From the NCBI GenBank assembly GCA_021817755.1, contig JAKAGC010000122.1, forward strand, positions 1-8,798: 8,798 nucleotides of DNA. Direction: 5' to 3'. The notes under the pieces were generated by a model. It ran no database searches. It was not told where the DNA came from and saw only the letters and a list, made by a program, of their open reading frames with translations. This document shows positions 1 through 6,689 of the stretch, one piece after another; the stretch's first letter is position 1, and every line of letters begins with the position of its first letter. Made by a program: the position numbers and the translations under genes. The DNA comes from Acidobacteriota bacterium (GTDB taxonomy: Bacteria > Acidobacteriota > Aminicenantia > UBA2199).

Positions 1-311
1 TCTATAAATCGACCCACTGCCCTGAAGTAGGCTTCTGTTTTATCCGTTTTCGGATTCCCCACCAAAATTGCATTTCCACCACCACAATCCGTTTCCGCTG
101 TTGCCCCTTCATATGTCATCGATTGACATAAACGCAGAGAATCGATCAATGCATCCATATCCGATGTATAACGATTCATACGTAATCCCCCGATCGTTTT
201 TCCCATCGTCCGGTCATGCAGCGAAACGATCATTTTTAAATCCACATCTTTAAAATAATTGAATATTAATTCTTCGTGGTCTCTTGATTCCATTTCTTCA
301 AAAATTTTCAT
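1..311 (-). CDS. Leu/Glu/Phe/Val dehydrogenase-like protein, N-terminal part, active-site lysines replaced (3' end outside window)
   Basis: The 103 visible residues align without a gap to the N-terminal domain of Bacillus leucine dehydrogenase as I remember it: the MKIFEEME start, LHDRTMG, GGLRM at 41-45, LRLCQSMTY, the GGG loop at 77-79, and FRAVGRFI. Known enzymes of this family deaminate branched-chain or other amino acids oxidatively with NAD+. They use Lys68 (substrate carboxylate) and Lys80 (catalysis). Here those positions are Glu68 (codon 108-110) and Asn80 (codon 72-74), so normal amino-acid dehydrogenase activity is doubtful. Start: the ATG at 309-311 overlaps the stop of the upstream gene (ATGA), and an AGGAG at 317-321 lies 5 nt before it, which points to translational coupling. 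The catalytic Asp (about 115) and the NAD-binding domain lie beyond the window, so cofactor use cannot be judged. Family membership is confident; the function is not. Confidence 0.87.
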   Translation of the reverse strand, partial: MKIFEEMESRDHEELIFNYFKDVDLKMIVSLHDRTMGKTIGGLRMNRYTSDMDALIDSLRLCQSMTYEGATAETDCGGGNAILVGNPKTDKTEAYFRAVGRFI

Positions 312-847
312 CCCATCTCCTCCCCATCTTTTAACGTAAACCTCCAGATACAATAATAATCGTTATTTGTGATTTCCGGAGGGCAGCTTATCGCTTCCAT
401 TTCAAAGCGGGAGTCTATGGTTTTGGCGAATAATCCATATTCAACGATACCAACGGATTTGCATGGGAAATCGGGAAGCCCTTTTCGTCTTCGTGTCGAT
501 TGTACTCGGCAAGTTTTGACTCTATATTCAAGCGTTTTTCCATCTTCTGAAATCGTAATCTGGTCTTCATTTATTGAGGCATATAGCCTGAAACGAAGCG
601 CTCTTCTTAATCCTTCGATTCCCGAATTCTTTCCCAATTGTAAAAATTCGATAATTCGGTTTGCTTCCACTACTGTGAAATTTCTCCAACTTTCTGTATC
701 CAGCTCAATGGCAACATCCATACCGTATTTCTGTTCTGCTGCCAGGAACCAGCAACCATCATGGGCAAGCCAATTCTTTGCATAAATTTGTGTTAACTCA
801 AGTAATTCGTCTCGTGACAAATCCTCTATTTTTTCAACTTGTTTCAT
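308..847 (-). CDS. DUF6125-type protein of unknown function, second gene of the icmF operon
   Basis: A 179-residue soluble protein with no signal peptide or membrane segment. It shows features I associate with DUF6125: a helical N-terminus leading into NWLAHDGCWFLAAEQKYG (25-42), a central helical part, then TCR (112-114), FPCKSVG (127-133), CPP (155-157) and YYCIWRF (164-170). Five cysteines (32, 113, 129, 155, 166) and His29 could form a metal or thiol site. The biochemical role is unknown to me. A distant relation to the ATC-hydrolase (2-amino-thiazoline carboxylate hydrolase) fold is possible but unproven. A longer reading from 922 would run back into icmF. The ATG at 845-847 is preferred because AAGGAG (853-858) sits 5 nt upstream. 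The gene starts 16 bp after icmF stops, and its stop overlaps the start of the dehydrogenase-like gene by 4 bp, so all three are probably co-translated and may act in one pathway. Confidence 0.85.
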   Translation of the reverse strand: MKQVEKIEDLSRDELLELTQIYAKNWLAHDGCWFLAAEQKYGMDVAIELDTESWRNFTVVEANRIIEFLQLGKNSGIEGLRRALRFRLYASINEDQITISEDGKTLEYRVKTCRVQSTRRRKGLPDFPCKSVGIVEYGLFAKTIDSRFEMEAISCPPEITNNDYYCIWRFTLKDGEEMG

Positions 848-863
848 TTCTACTCCTTGTTTA

Positions 864-3800
864 TTACATATTCCTACGATACTGTCCACCAACCCGGTAC
901 AGCGCTTCAGAAATTTGACCAATGGAACAATATTTACTTACTTCCATCAGTTTCTCAAAAATATTTTTGTTATTCACTGCAGTCTGCTGTAACTCATGTA
1001 ATAGCGTTTCACTCAAATTTTCATTTCGTTTATGCAGATCTGCAATTGTTGCTACCTGGTTCTCTTTCTCTTCCGTAGTAGCCCGGATGACTTCTCCTGG
1101 AATAACGGTAGGGGAGCCATTCGTATCTCGGAAAGTATTAACCCCTACGATCGGGTATTCACCCGTATATTTCATATGTTCGTAATATAACGATTCTTCC
1201 TGAATTTTACCTCTCTGGTAGTTCGATTCCATTGCACCCAATACACCACCACGTTGAGAAATTCGGTCAAATTCCGTTAAAACCGCTTCTTCCACCAAAT
1301 CCGTTAATTCCTCTATAATAAAAGCACCCTGAATTGGGTTTTCGCATTTCGCCAATCCCAATTCCCGGTTGATAATCAATTGAATCGCGACCGCACGACG
1401 AACCGATTCTTCAGTTGGAGTCGTGATCGCTTCATCATAGGCATTTGTATGTAGCGAATTACAGTTATCATAGATCGCATAAAGAGCCTGTAGAGTCGTT
1501 CGAATATCATTGAAATTGATTTCCTGCGCATGAAGTGAACGGCCCGATGTCTGGATATGGTATTTCAGCATCTGACTCCTCGGGTTCGCTTTGTATTTTA
1601 ATTTCATTGCCTTTGCCCAGATGCGGCGGGCAACACGTCCGATGACCGCATATTCAGGCTCCATTCCATTTGAGAAGAAAAAGGAAAGGTTTGGAGCGAA
1701 TTCATCGATTTTCATTCCCCGCGATAAATAATACTCCACAAACGTAAACCCATTCGAAAGTGTCAATGCCAATTGAGTAATCGGATTTGCTCCCGCTTCT
1801 GCGATATGGTATCCCGAAATTGATACCGAATAGAAATTTCTCACATTATTTTTAATAAAATAATCCTGGATATCTCCCATCATTCGAAGGGCAAATTCCG
1901 TTGAAAATATACATGTGTTCTGTGCCTGGTCCTCTTTCAGAATATCTGCCTGCACTGTTCCACGTACACGGCATATTGTTTCTTTTTTGATCTTTTCATA
2001 TACTTCTTTCGGTAAAACCTGATCACCAGTCACTCCAAGTAAAAACAAACCCAAACCATCGTTCCCATCAGGTAATTCGCCATTATATTTAGGACGGGGT
2101 ATACCCTTTAGTCTATATATTTCTTCAATTTTTCGCTTTGCTTCTTCTTCCAAACCATTCTCTTTAATGTAGATTTCACATTCCTGATCGATTGCCGTAT
2201 TCATAAAATATGAAGTCATAATCGGGGCAGGACCATTTATCGTCATCGATACCGAAGTGCTCGGATCGCACAGATGAAATCCCGAGTATAGTTTTTTCGC
2301 GTCATCCAAACAACATACCGAAACCCCTGCATTTCCAATTTTACCATATATGTCCGGTCTTCTTGCCGGATCTTCACCATAAAGAGTAACAGAATCGAAA
2401 GCCGTCGACAACCGTTTGGCTGGTTGTGCTTTCGATAGGTAGTGAAACCGTTTATTCGTACGTTCAGGACTTCCTTCTCCAGCAAACATTCGAGTCGGTT
2501 CTTCTCCTTCGCGTTTGAAGGGGAATACCCCCGCTGTATAAGGAAACTCTCCCGGCACATTTTCCTGAAGATTCCAACGCAAAACATCTCCCCAGGCATT
2601 ATACCGAGGCAGTGCAATCTTCGGTATTTTATTATGGGAAAGCGATTCAACTTGTGTTTTAATCCGGATTTCGTTATCTCGCACTTTAAAGATGAATTCG
2701 TCTCCTTTATAACATTGTACTTTCTTATCCCAATTTTCAAGGATTTTTTTATTTCCACCATCCAAATTGAATTCCACTTCTTTATAGAGTGCTTCCAACT
2801 GGTTTTTAAATTCTTTTCCATTTACATTAACTAGTTTGTTTCCATTATCTGAAAGTGTTTCCAGGGTTTGTTTGATTCCGAATAATTTTTGTGCCACCTC
2901 TTTTTGTTCATTTGTCCACTCATTATAATGGCGGATTACTTCGGAGATTTCTGAGAGGTAACGGTTCCGTTCAGGTGGAATGATAAAAATCTTTTCCGAC
3001 ATTTCGTCTGTTGCTTTTAATGTCGATTTAAATTCCACTCCTGTTTTTTTCGAAATCTTATTTATTATTGCTTTATATAATTGATTAACTCCAGGATCGT
3101 TGAATTGGGAAGCAATTGTTCCAAAAACCGGCAGATGGTTTTCCAGAACTTCGGCATCCCACAAATTGTGATTACGCCGGTATTGTTTTTTTACATCTCT
3201 TAATGCATCCATCCCACCACGTTTATCGAATTTATTAAGAGCAACCACATCCGCGAAATCCAGCATATCGATTTTTTCAAGCTGGGTACTCGCTCCGTAT
3301 TCCGGAGTCATGACGTACAGACTCACATCCGAATGATCCGTAATCTCTGTATCCGATTGTCCGATACCCGAAGTCTCCAGGATTATCAAATCATAACCCG
3401 CTGCTTTTAAAATATTAACAGCTTCTCGAACATACAGGGATAATGCCAGATTCGATTGACGCGTTGCCAATGAACGCATATAAACACGGTTATTTTCAAT
3501 CGAATTCATACGAATTCGGTCTCCAAGCAGGGCACCCCCCGTTCGTCTCTTCGACGGATCCACTGAAATGATACCGATTGCTTTATCAGGGAAATCCATT
3601 AGAAAACGGCTCACCAGTTCGTCGATCAATGATGATTTTCCTGAACCTCCTGTACCTGTTATACCCAAAACAGGAGTTTTCGATTCTTTAGCCATCAAGT
3701 GAATTTGTTCCAGTACATCCCCAGTTTGTTCCGGGAAATTTTCCGCTGCCGAGATCAAACGTGCAATATCCGAAGGTTTTTTTTCTTTTATTCGTTTGAA

Positions 3801-4265
3801 TTCATTAAGGATTTCATTTCCAACAGGAAAATCACATCTCTGAAGCATATGATTGATCATCCCTTGTAAGCCCATTTCACGACCATCATCCGGGGAATAG
3901 ACATAAGAAATTCCATACCCATGTAACTCCTCGATTTCGCTAGGAAGTATAACTCCTCCTCCTCCTGCAAAAATTTTAATATGTCCGCATTCCGCTTCAT
4001 GGAGTAGATCATACATATATTTTAAAAACTCCATGTGCCCTCCCTGATAAGAGGTAATCGCTATTGCCTGGACATCTTCCTGGATTGCGCAATCGACAAT
4101 TTCTTTCACCGAACGGTTATGACCGAGATGGATAACCTCGCAGCCCGATGCCTGGATTATTCGGCGCATTATATTGATAGCCGCATCATGACCATCGAAT
4201 AAAGAGGCAGCCGTTACCACTCGAATTTTGTTCAGTGTCTGATATGGTGCTATTTCTTTTGTCAT
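864..4265 (-). CDS. icmF: Fused isobutyryl-CoA mutase with G-protein chaperone domain (IcmF)
   Basis: Adenosylcobalamin-dependent cytoplasmic mutase that interconverts isobutyryl-CoA and n-butyryl-CoA. It is 1133 residues from this start, slightly longer than the roughly 1090 usual for IcmF. Order: B12-binding domain at about 14-145, with DGHD and the cobalt-ligating His26, then AGGGGVI; a MeaI-type GTPase at about 185-410, with Walker A GTGGSGKS (204-211), [26 protein letters not shown] and NKFD (344-347); a linker at about 420-545; and the substrate-binding TIM barrel to the end. Gln782 (codon 1920-1922), in DQAQNTCIF, replaces the Arg of methylmalonyl-CoA mutase. A Phe-Pro-Phe (581-583) occupies the Tyr89 area, and His820 is in [12 protein letters not shown]. 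The Phe/Gln pair indicates isobutyryl-CoA rather than methylmalonyl-CoA. Start: the ATG at 4263-4265 lies 6 nt after GGAG (4272-4275). The ATG at 4266-4268 is possible; the TTG at 4275-4277 is unlikely because it overlaps that site. First gene of the operon. Confidence 0.96.
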   Translation of the reverse strand: MTKEIAPYQTLNKIRVVTAASLFDGHDAAINIMRRIIQASGCEVIHLGHNRSVKEIVDCAIQEDVQAIAITSYQGGHMEFLKYMYDLLHEAECGHIKIFAGGGGVILPSEIEELHGYGISYVYSPDDGREMGLQGMINHMLQRCDFPVGNEILNEFKRIKEKKPSDIARLISAAENFPEQTGDVLEQIHLMAKESKTPVLGITGTGGSGKSSLIDELVSRFLMDFPDKAIGIISVDPSKRRTGGALLGDRIRMNSIENNRVYMRSLATRQSNLALSLYVREAVNILKAAGYDLIILETSGIGQSDTEITDHSDVSLYVMTPEYGASTQLEKIDMLDFADVVALNKFDKRGGMDALRDVKKQYRRNHNLWDAEVLENHLPVFGTIASQFNDPGVNQLYKAIINKISKKTGVEFKSTLKATDEMSEKIFIIPPERNRYLSEISEVIRHYNEWTNEQKEVAQKLFGIKQTLETLSDNGNKLVNVNGKEFKNQLEALYKEVEFNLDGGNKKILENWDKKVQCYKGDEFIFKVRDNEIRIKTQVESLSHNKIPKIALPRYNAWGDVLRWNLQENVPGEFPYTAGVFPFKREGEEPTRMFAGEGSPERTNKRFHYLSKAQPAKRLSTAFDSVTLYGEDPARRPDIYGKIGNAGVSVCCLDDAKKLYSGFHLCDPSTSVSMTINGPAPIMTSYFMNTAIDQECEIYIKENGLEEEAKRKIEEIYRLKGIPRPKYNGELPDGNDGLGLFLLGVTGDQVLPKEVYEKIKKETICRVRGTVQADILKEDQAQNTCIFSTEFALRMMGDIQDYFIKNNVRNFYSVSISGYHIAEAGANPITQLALTLSNGFTFVEYYLSRGMKIDEFAPNLSFFFSNGMEPEYAVIGRVARRIWAKAMKLKYKANPRSQMLKYHIQTSGRSLHAQEINFNDIRTTLQALYAIYDNCNSLHTNAYDEAITTPTEESVRRAVAIQLIINRELGLAKCENPIQGAFIIEELTDLVEEAVLTEFDRISQRGGVLGAMESNYQRGKIQEESLYYEHMKYTGEYPIVGVNTFRDTNGSPTVIPGEVIRATTEEKENQVATIADLHKRNENLSETLLHELQQTAVNNKNIFEKLMEVSKYCSIGQISEALYRVGGQYRRNM

Positions 4266-4271
4266 CATGAT

Positions 4272-4275
4272 CTCC
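4272..4275 (-). promoter_or_regulatory. Ribosome binding site that sets the icmF start
   Basis: GGAG on the minus strand is followed by ATCATGATG. The second ATG (4263-4265) has the better 6-nt spacing and the first (4266-4268) only 3 nt. The site makes the in-frame TTG at 4275-4277 an unlikely start. Confidence 0.7.
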
Positions 4276-4311
4276 AAAGTATTTCAAAGAATTGGTTTTT
4301 AGTGTTATTCT

Positions 4312-4340
4312 ATTATAGCCCATTCTCTACAATTGTGCAA
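4312..4340 (-). promoter_or_regulatory. Sigma-70-type promoter of the icmF operon
   Basis: Read on the minus strand, TTGCAC (4335-4340) is a -35 box with four of six consensus bases, and TATAAT (4312-4317) is a perfect -10 box. They are separated by exactly 17 nt. Transcription would begin near 4305, giving a leader of about 40 nt before icmF, too short to hold a cobalamin riboswitch. No clear operator palindrome overlaps the boxes. Confidence 0.75.
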
Positions 4341-4536
4341 GGCCTTGTTTCTCGTTCCTTTCTCCTACTCATTTCATTTTTTTTACACTTTTTAAATTTT
4401 CCTATTTTTTTATTTTCATTATTAATTTTTTCATTGAAAAGTTGGAGAAAAAATTTTGTTAAATCTGTTTGCCTCCCCAAAAATTGTGATCTGAATCTTC
4501 TTGATCTTCTTTAATTAACATTTATTTATTTTTTAT

Positions 4537-4565
4537 TTGAAGTTTTTTTTTTTTTATGTTACATT
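4537..4565 (+). promoter_or_regulatory. Weak candidate promoter for the winged-helix gene
   Basis: TTGAAG (4537-4542) and TACATT (4560-4565) each match four of six consensus bases with a 17-nt spacer that contains the 13-T run. The start would fall near 4572, about 28 nt before the gene. In such A+T-rich DNA this match could arise by chance. Confidence 0.3.
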
Positions 4566-4585
4566 TATGTATTAAAAATATAATT

Positions 4586-4591
4586 AGGAGG
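4586..4591 (+). promoter_or_regulatory. Ribosome binding site that sets the winged-helix gene start
   Basis: AGGAGG is a strong Shine-Dalgarno match. It lies 8 nt before the ATG at 4600 but only 2 nt before the in-frame ATG at 4594, so 4600 is the better start. Confidence 0.75.
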
Positions 4592-4599
4592 AAATGAAG

Positions 4600-5277
4600 A
4601 TGGGGCAAGATCCTGAAATTATAGCATTGAGTAATGCGTATGAATCATTAAAAAAAATGAATAAAGCACAGGTTTTTCGCATAATAACCTGGATAAGCGA
4701 TAAATTTGGTCTATCGCAAAATTCTATCAAAGATGAAAGATTACTTACTTATGCTGAAAATCTGACCGAGGAAAATACTTCTGATCTCTATGATAAAAAA
4801 TACTCTGGAAAAACCGGGATTAGAAAATCAGAGACAGCCTATAATGAAACCATTGATATGAATGTAGCATCTGAAGAATTTAAGAAAAGAAGAGTTAGAA
4901 GAAAAGGTGAAACCGATACCACCACTTCAGAATCCAAAACCCCTCCTCAAGAGTTAAAAGATTTCGATTCAACAGAAGAATTGTTTAAATATGTTAAACC
5001 CAGGAAATTATCAGAAAAAGTACTCCTTATTCTCGGTTATCTAAGGGAAAAACATAATTTCCAGGAAACTACCAGTAATGAAATTACTACCAGATTGAAA
5101 AAAGTCGAAAAAAATATTAAATATATCTCTTCAACTGTAAATAATCTGATTCGGTTTAAATCCAACATGATTACTGCTACTAAGAAAAATGATGTGAAAC
5201 AAACCAGGAAAAAAATAATGCTGACCGATGAAGGGCTTGAATATGTAAAAAAAATCGTTTCCAATTCTTTAAAATAA
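4600..5277 (+). CDS. Putative winged-helix DNA-binding protein, unknown role
   Basis: A 225-residue, lysine-rich soluble protein in three parts. Residues 5-38 form a helical segment (YESLKKMNKAQVFRIITWISDKFGLS) resembling a short N-terminal domain seen in uncharacterised bacterial proteins. Residues 40-120 are polar and probably disordered, with a basic cluster KKRRVRRKG (95-103) and a Thr/Ser/Pro stretch. Residues 123-225 look like a winged helix: a helix with KVLLILGYLREK, a second helix TSNEITTRLKK, a possible recognition region NIKYISSTVNNLIR, a basic turn, then IMLTDEGLEYVKKI, a form common at the end of winged-helix domains. The assignment is from pattern, not from a named family. It is divergent from icmF and 80 nt upstream of an amidohydrolase, so it could regulate either or act elsewhere. 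It is clearly A+T-richer than icmF. Confidence 0.75.
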   Translation: MGQDPEIIALSNAYESLKKMNKAQVFRIITWISDKFGLSQNSIKDERLLTYAENLTEENTSDLYDKKYSGKTGIRKSETAYNETIDMNVASEEFKKRRVRRKGETDTTTSESKTPPQELKDFDSTEELFKYVKPRKLSEKVLLILGYLREKHNFQETTSNEITTRLKKVEKNIKYISSTVNNLIRFKSNMITATKKNDVKQTRKKIMLTDEGLEYVKKIVSNSLK

Positions 5278-5292
5278 TTATAACTATTTCAT

Positions 5293-5320
5293 TTTATTTT
5301 ATACCAGAACATATTATAAT
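5293..5320 (+). promoter_or_regulatory. Possible promoter for the amidohydrolase gene
   Basis: A perfect TATAAT (5315-5320) lies 37 nt before the start codon, but the -35 candidate TTTATT (5293-5298, 16-nt spacer) is poor. The gene could also be read through from the winged-helix gene, since no terminator is visible in the 80-nt gap. Confidence 0.3.
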
Positions 5321-5357
5321 TATTATCTAGATCCAAATAAAAAAAGGAGAAAATACA

Positions 5358-6365
5358 ATGTCCGGTGAAGTTATCGATGTTCATATCCATTTCGGAGCAC
5401 CCAGTGATCCCAATGATCCCAACGGGTGTTACTGGTCAAAAGAATTTGAAAAAACCATTACATATTTTGCTATGCGTCTGGTAACCAAAACTCTGTTTAC
5501 AAAAGTCACAATCGAAAAAGTAAAAGAACACTTATTAAAAGCCATAGGAACTTCAAAAAAAGTACAGAAAGGTGTATTTCTTGGATTAGATCAGGTTTAT
5601 GATACTGATGGTACTCTTCGAAAAGATTTAACAAGTTTGTATGTTGCCAATAATTATCTCGCCAACCTTGCCAAAGAAAACTCCCGTGTATTATTCGGTG
5701 CTTCTGTTAATCCTTACAGGAAAGATTGGGAAAAAGAATTGGATTATTGTTTGGCCAATGAGGCTGTATTATGTAAGTGGCTTCCATCTGCCCAGAATAT
5801 TGATCCTTCACATGTAGAATGCATTCCTTTTTATAAAAAACTTGCTCATCATAATTTACCTCTACTATGCCATTGCGGCCCTGAATACTCTATCCCTCCA
5901 TTTGATGATCAACGACAGAAACTTAATCATCCCTTACTCCTCAGAAATGCCCTTGATGAAGGCGTTACTGTTGTTGTGGCACATCTTGCACTTCCTTTAT
6001 TTATTACTGATAATAAAGATTATCTAAATGAATTATTCCAATTATTTAAAGAAGCCCCCGGAAAAAATTGGAAACTCTATGCTGATATTTCTGCCATGTT
6101 ATTTCCCAATCGAAGTTTCGTACTTCAAGATGAATGGAATAACATCCCTCAGGATCGTTTAATAATGGGAAGCGATTATCCAATCCCCATGTCGGATTTT
6201 TCAATTACAAATAGTTCTAACATAATTACTCGAATTAAATTATTTTTTAAGACATTATTTATGTCCAACCCCATTGACAAAAACTATGAATTATTAAAAG
6301 GGATTGGATTTGATAATTCAGTATTTACAAGGGCATCCGAATTATTTGCTAATATAATTAGATAG
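5358..6365 (+). CDS. Amidohydrolase-2 family metal-dependent hydrolase
   Basis: A 335-residue cytoplasmic TIM-barrel protein of the amidohydrolase-2 (PF04909-like) type, a family that includes decarboxylases and hydrolases of aromatic acids, lactones and amides. Visible metal and catalytic positions: DVHIH (Asp7, His9, His11) at the first strand; Lys140 in LCKWLPSAQNIDP; His172 in LPLLCHCGPEYS; His209 in VVVAHLALPL; and Asp273 in MGSDYPIPM. The set needed for a metal-binding active site is therefore present, but the substrate cannot be named. Near the C-terminus the family often has Asn-Ala before Leu-Phe; here the equivalent FTRASELF lacks the Asn. Start: the ATG lies 8 nt after GGAG (5346-5349). 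The gene follows the winged-helix gene by 80 nt in the same direction and is followed by a hairpin 28 nt after its stop. Family is confident, reaction unknown. Confidence 0.88.
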   Translation: MSGEVIDVHIHFGAPSDPNDPNGCYWSKEFEKTITYFAMRLVTKTLFTKVTIEKVKEHLLKAIGTSKKVQKGVFLGLDQVYDTDGTLRKDLTSLYVANNYLANLAKENSRVLFGASVNPYRKDWEKELDYCLANEAVLCKWLPSAQNIDPSHVECIPFYKKLAHHNLPLLCHCGPEYSIPPFDDQRQKLNHPLLLRNALDEGVTVVVAHLALPLFITDNKDYLNELFQLFKEAPGKNWKLYADISAMLFPNRSFVLQDEWNNIPQDRLIMGSDYPIPMSDFSITNSSNIITRIKLFFKTLFMSNPIDKNYELLKGIGFDNSVFTRASELFANIIR

Positions 6366-6392
6366 AAAATATTTAAAAAGTGTTCAGTTTAT

Positions 6393-6424
6393 GAGGGGTA
6401 AGAATCTAAATTCTTACCACCCTC
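6393..6424. repeat. Strong hairpin after the amidohydrolase gene
   Basis: GGTAAGAAT (6397-6405), loop CTAA, then ATTCTTACC (6410-6418) form a perfect 9-bp stem. An outer GAGG/CCTC (6393-6396 with 6421-6424) adds 4 bp across a two-base bulge. It lies 28 nt after the amidohydrolase stop. No T-run follows on the plus strand, so it is not a classical intrinsic terminator. It could stabilise the mRNA 3' end, act as a factor-assisted end, or be one copy of a dispersed palindromic repeat. Confidence 0.65.
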
Positions 6425-6498
6425 AACCCTCCATCATGTAATTCTTTGAAAAATTCCAATAGATATTCATTTTTTAGAGTTCAAGTTATGATATTGCT

Positions 6499-6603
6499 CT
6501 ATCGGTATCTTTCCAGTCTAATTTCTGAGGAACCAGAAACTTTAAATTGATCGCCAAATCCAGGAATAGCATAACGAAAAATAGATCCAATTGCATCTAA
6601 AAA
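6499..6603 (-). pseudogene. Possible remnant of a gene's 3' end
   Basis: On the minus strand a 34-codon open stretch ends in TAG (6499-6501). Its translation contains IFRYAIPGFGDQF followed by SSEIRLERYR, which reads like ordinary folded-protein sequence rather than the low-complexity translations typical of A+T-rich spacers. An in-frame stop (6604-6606) lies directly upstream, with no ATG or ribosome binding site inside, so it cannot be an intact gene. I do not recognise the parent family, and chance cannot be excluded. Confidence 0.25.
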
Positions 6604-6689
6604 TTAAAACTTTTTAATGTAAATTTCTAATAGACTGGTCATATATATACTTTATAATATTAAGTGTCTAAAATTTTATTCAAAATATA

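Larger units (their letters stand above)
4266..4599. other. T-rich divergent intergenic region (334 nt)
   Basis: This region separates icmF (minus) from the winged-helix gene (plus) and so carries both promoters. It is strongly T-rich on the plus strand, including a run of 13 T at 4543-4555 and other T/TA-rich blocks around 4376-4435. Apart from the icmF promoter, a weak plus-strand promoter candidate and the two ribosome binding sites, I see no gene, no convincing terminator and no riboswitch. The only longer open stretch, about 4302-4514 on the plus strand, is low-complexity Phe/Leu/Ser translation without a ribosome binding site. Confidence 0.8.
6366..6689. other. Intergenic region between convergent genes (324 nt)
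   Basis: The space between the ends of the amidohydrolase gene (plus) and the Ig-like protein gene (minus). It holds the hairpin at 6393-6424 and a possible decayed coding remnant at 6499-6603. The part from about 6600 to 6689 is plain A+T-rich sequence. No canonical terminator with a T-run is visible for either flanking gene, and no intact gene was found. Confidence 0.7.

Noticed and set aside
1..311. Calling the left-edge gene a functional leucine or valine dehydrogenase
   Set aside because: Both key lysines are replaced and two thirds of the protein is outside the window, so only family membership is supported.
369..785. A 138-codon plus-strand open frame opposite the DUF6125-type gene
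   Set aside because: It is antisense to a recognisable protein family, with no ribosome binding site or protein-like motifs.
848..922. Longer start for the DUF6125-type gene
   Set aside because: It would overlap the icmF end by 59 bp, whereas the ATG at 845-847 has a well-placed AAGGAG.
2243..2821. A 192-codon minus-strand open frame inside icmF
   Set aside because: It lies in another frame of the same strand within strongly conserved icmF sequence and translates to Lys/Arg-rich sequence without a recognisable fold or ribosome binding site.
4266..4340. Cobalamin riboswitch upstream of icmF
   Set aside because: The predicted leader is only about 40 nt and no B12-box-like sequence was seen, although the enzyme uses adenosylcobalamin.
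4302..4514. A 70-codon plus-strand open frame in the divergent spacer
   Set aside because: The translation is low-complexity Phe/Leu/Ser from T-rich DNA and lacks a Shine-Dalgarno site; it looks hydrophobic only because of base composition.
4579..4584. TATAAT as the -10 box of the winged-helix gene
   Set aside because: It abuts the Shine-Dalgarno site, so the transcript would start inside or after it, and no -35 box lies at a suitable distance.
6513..6638. 8-bp inverted repeat CCAGTCTA ... TAGACTGG as ends of a mobile element
   Set aside because: The match does not extend on either side, there is no target duplication and no transposase, so it is probably chance.
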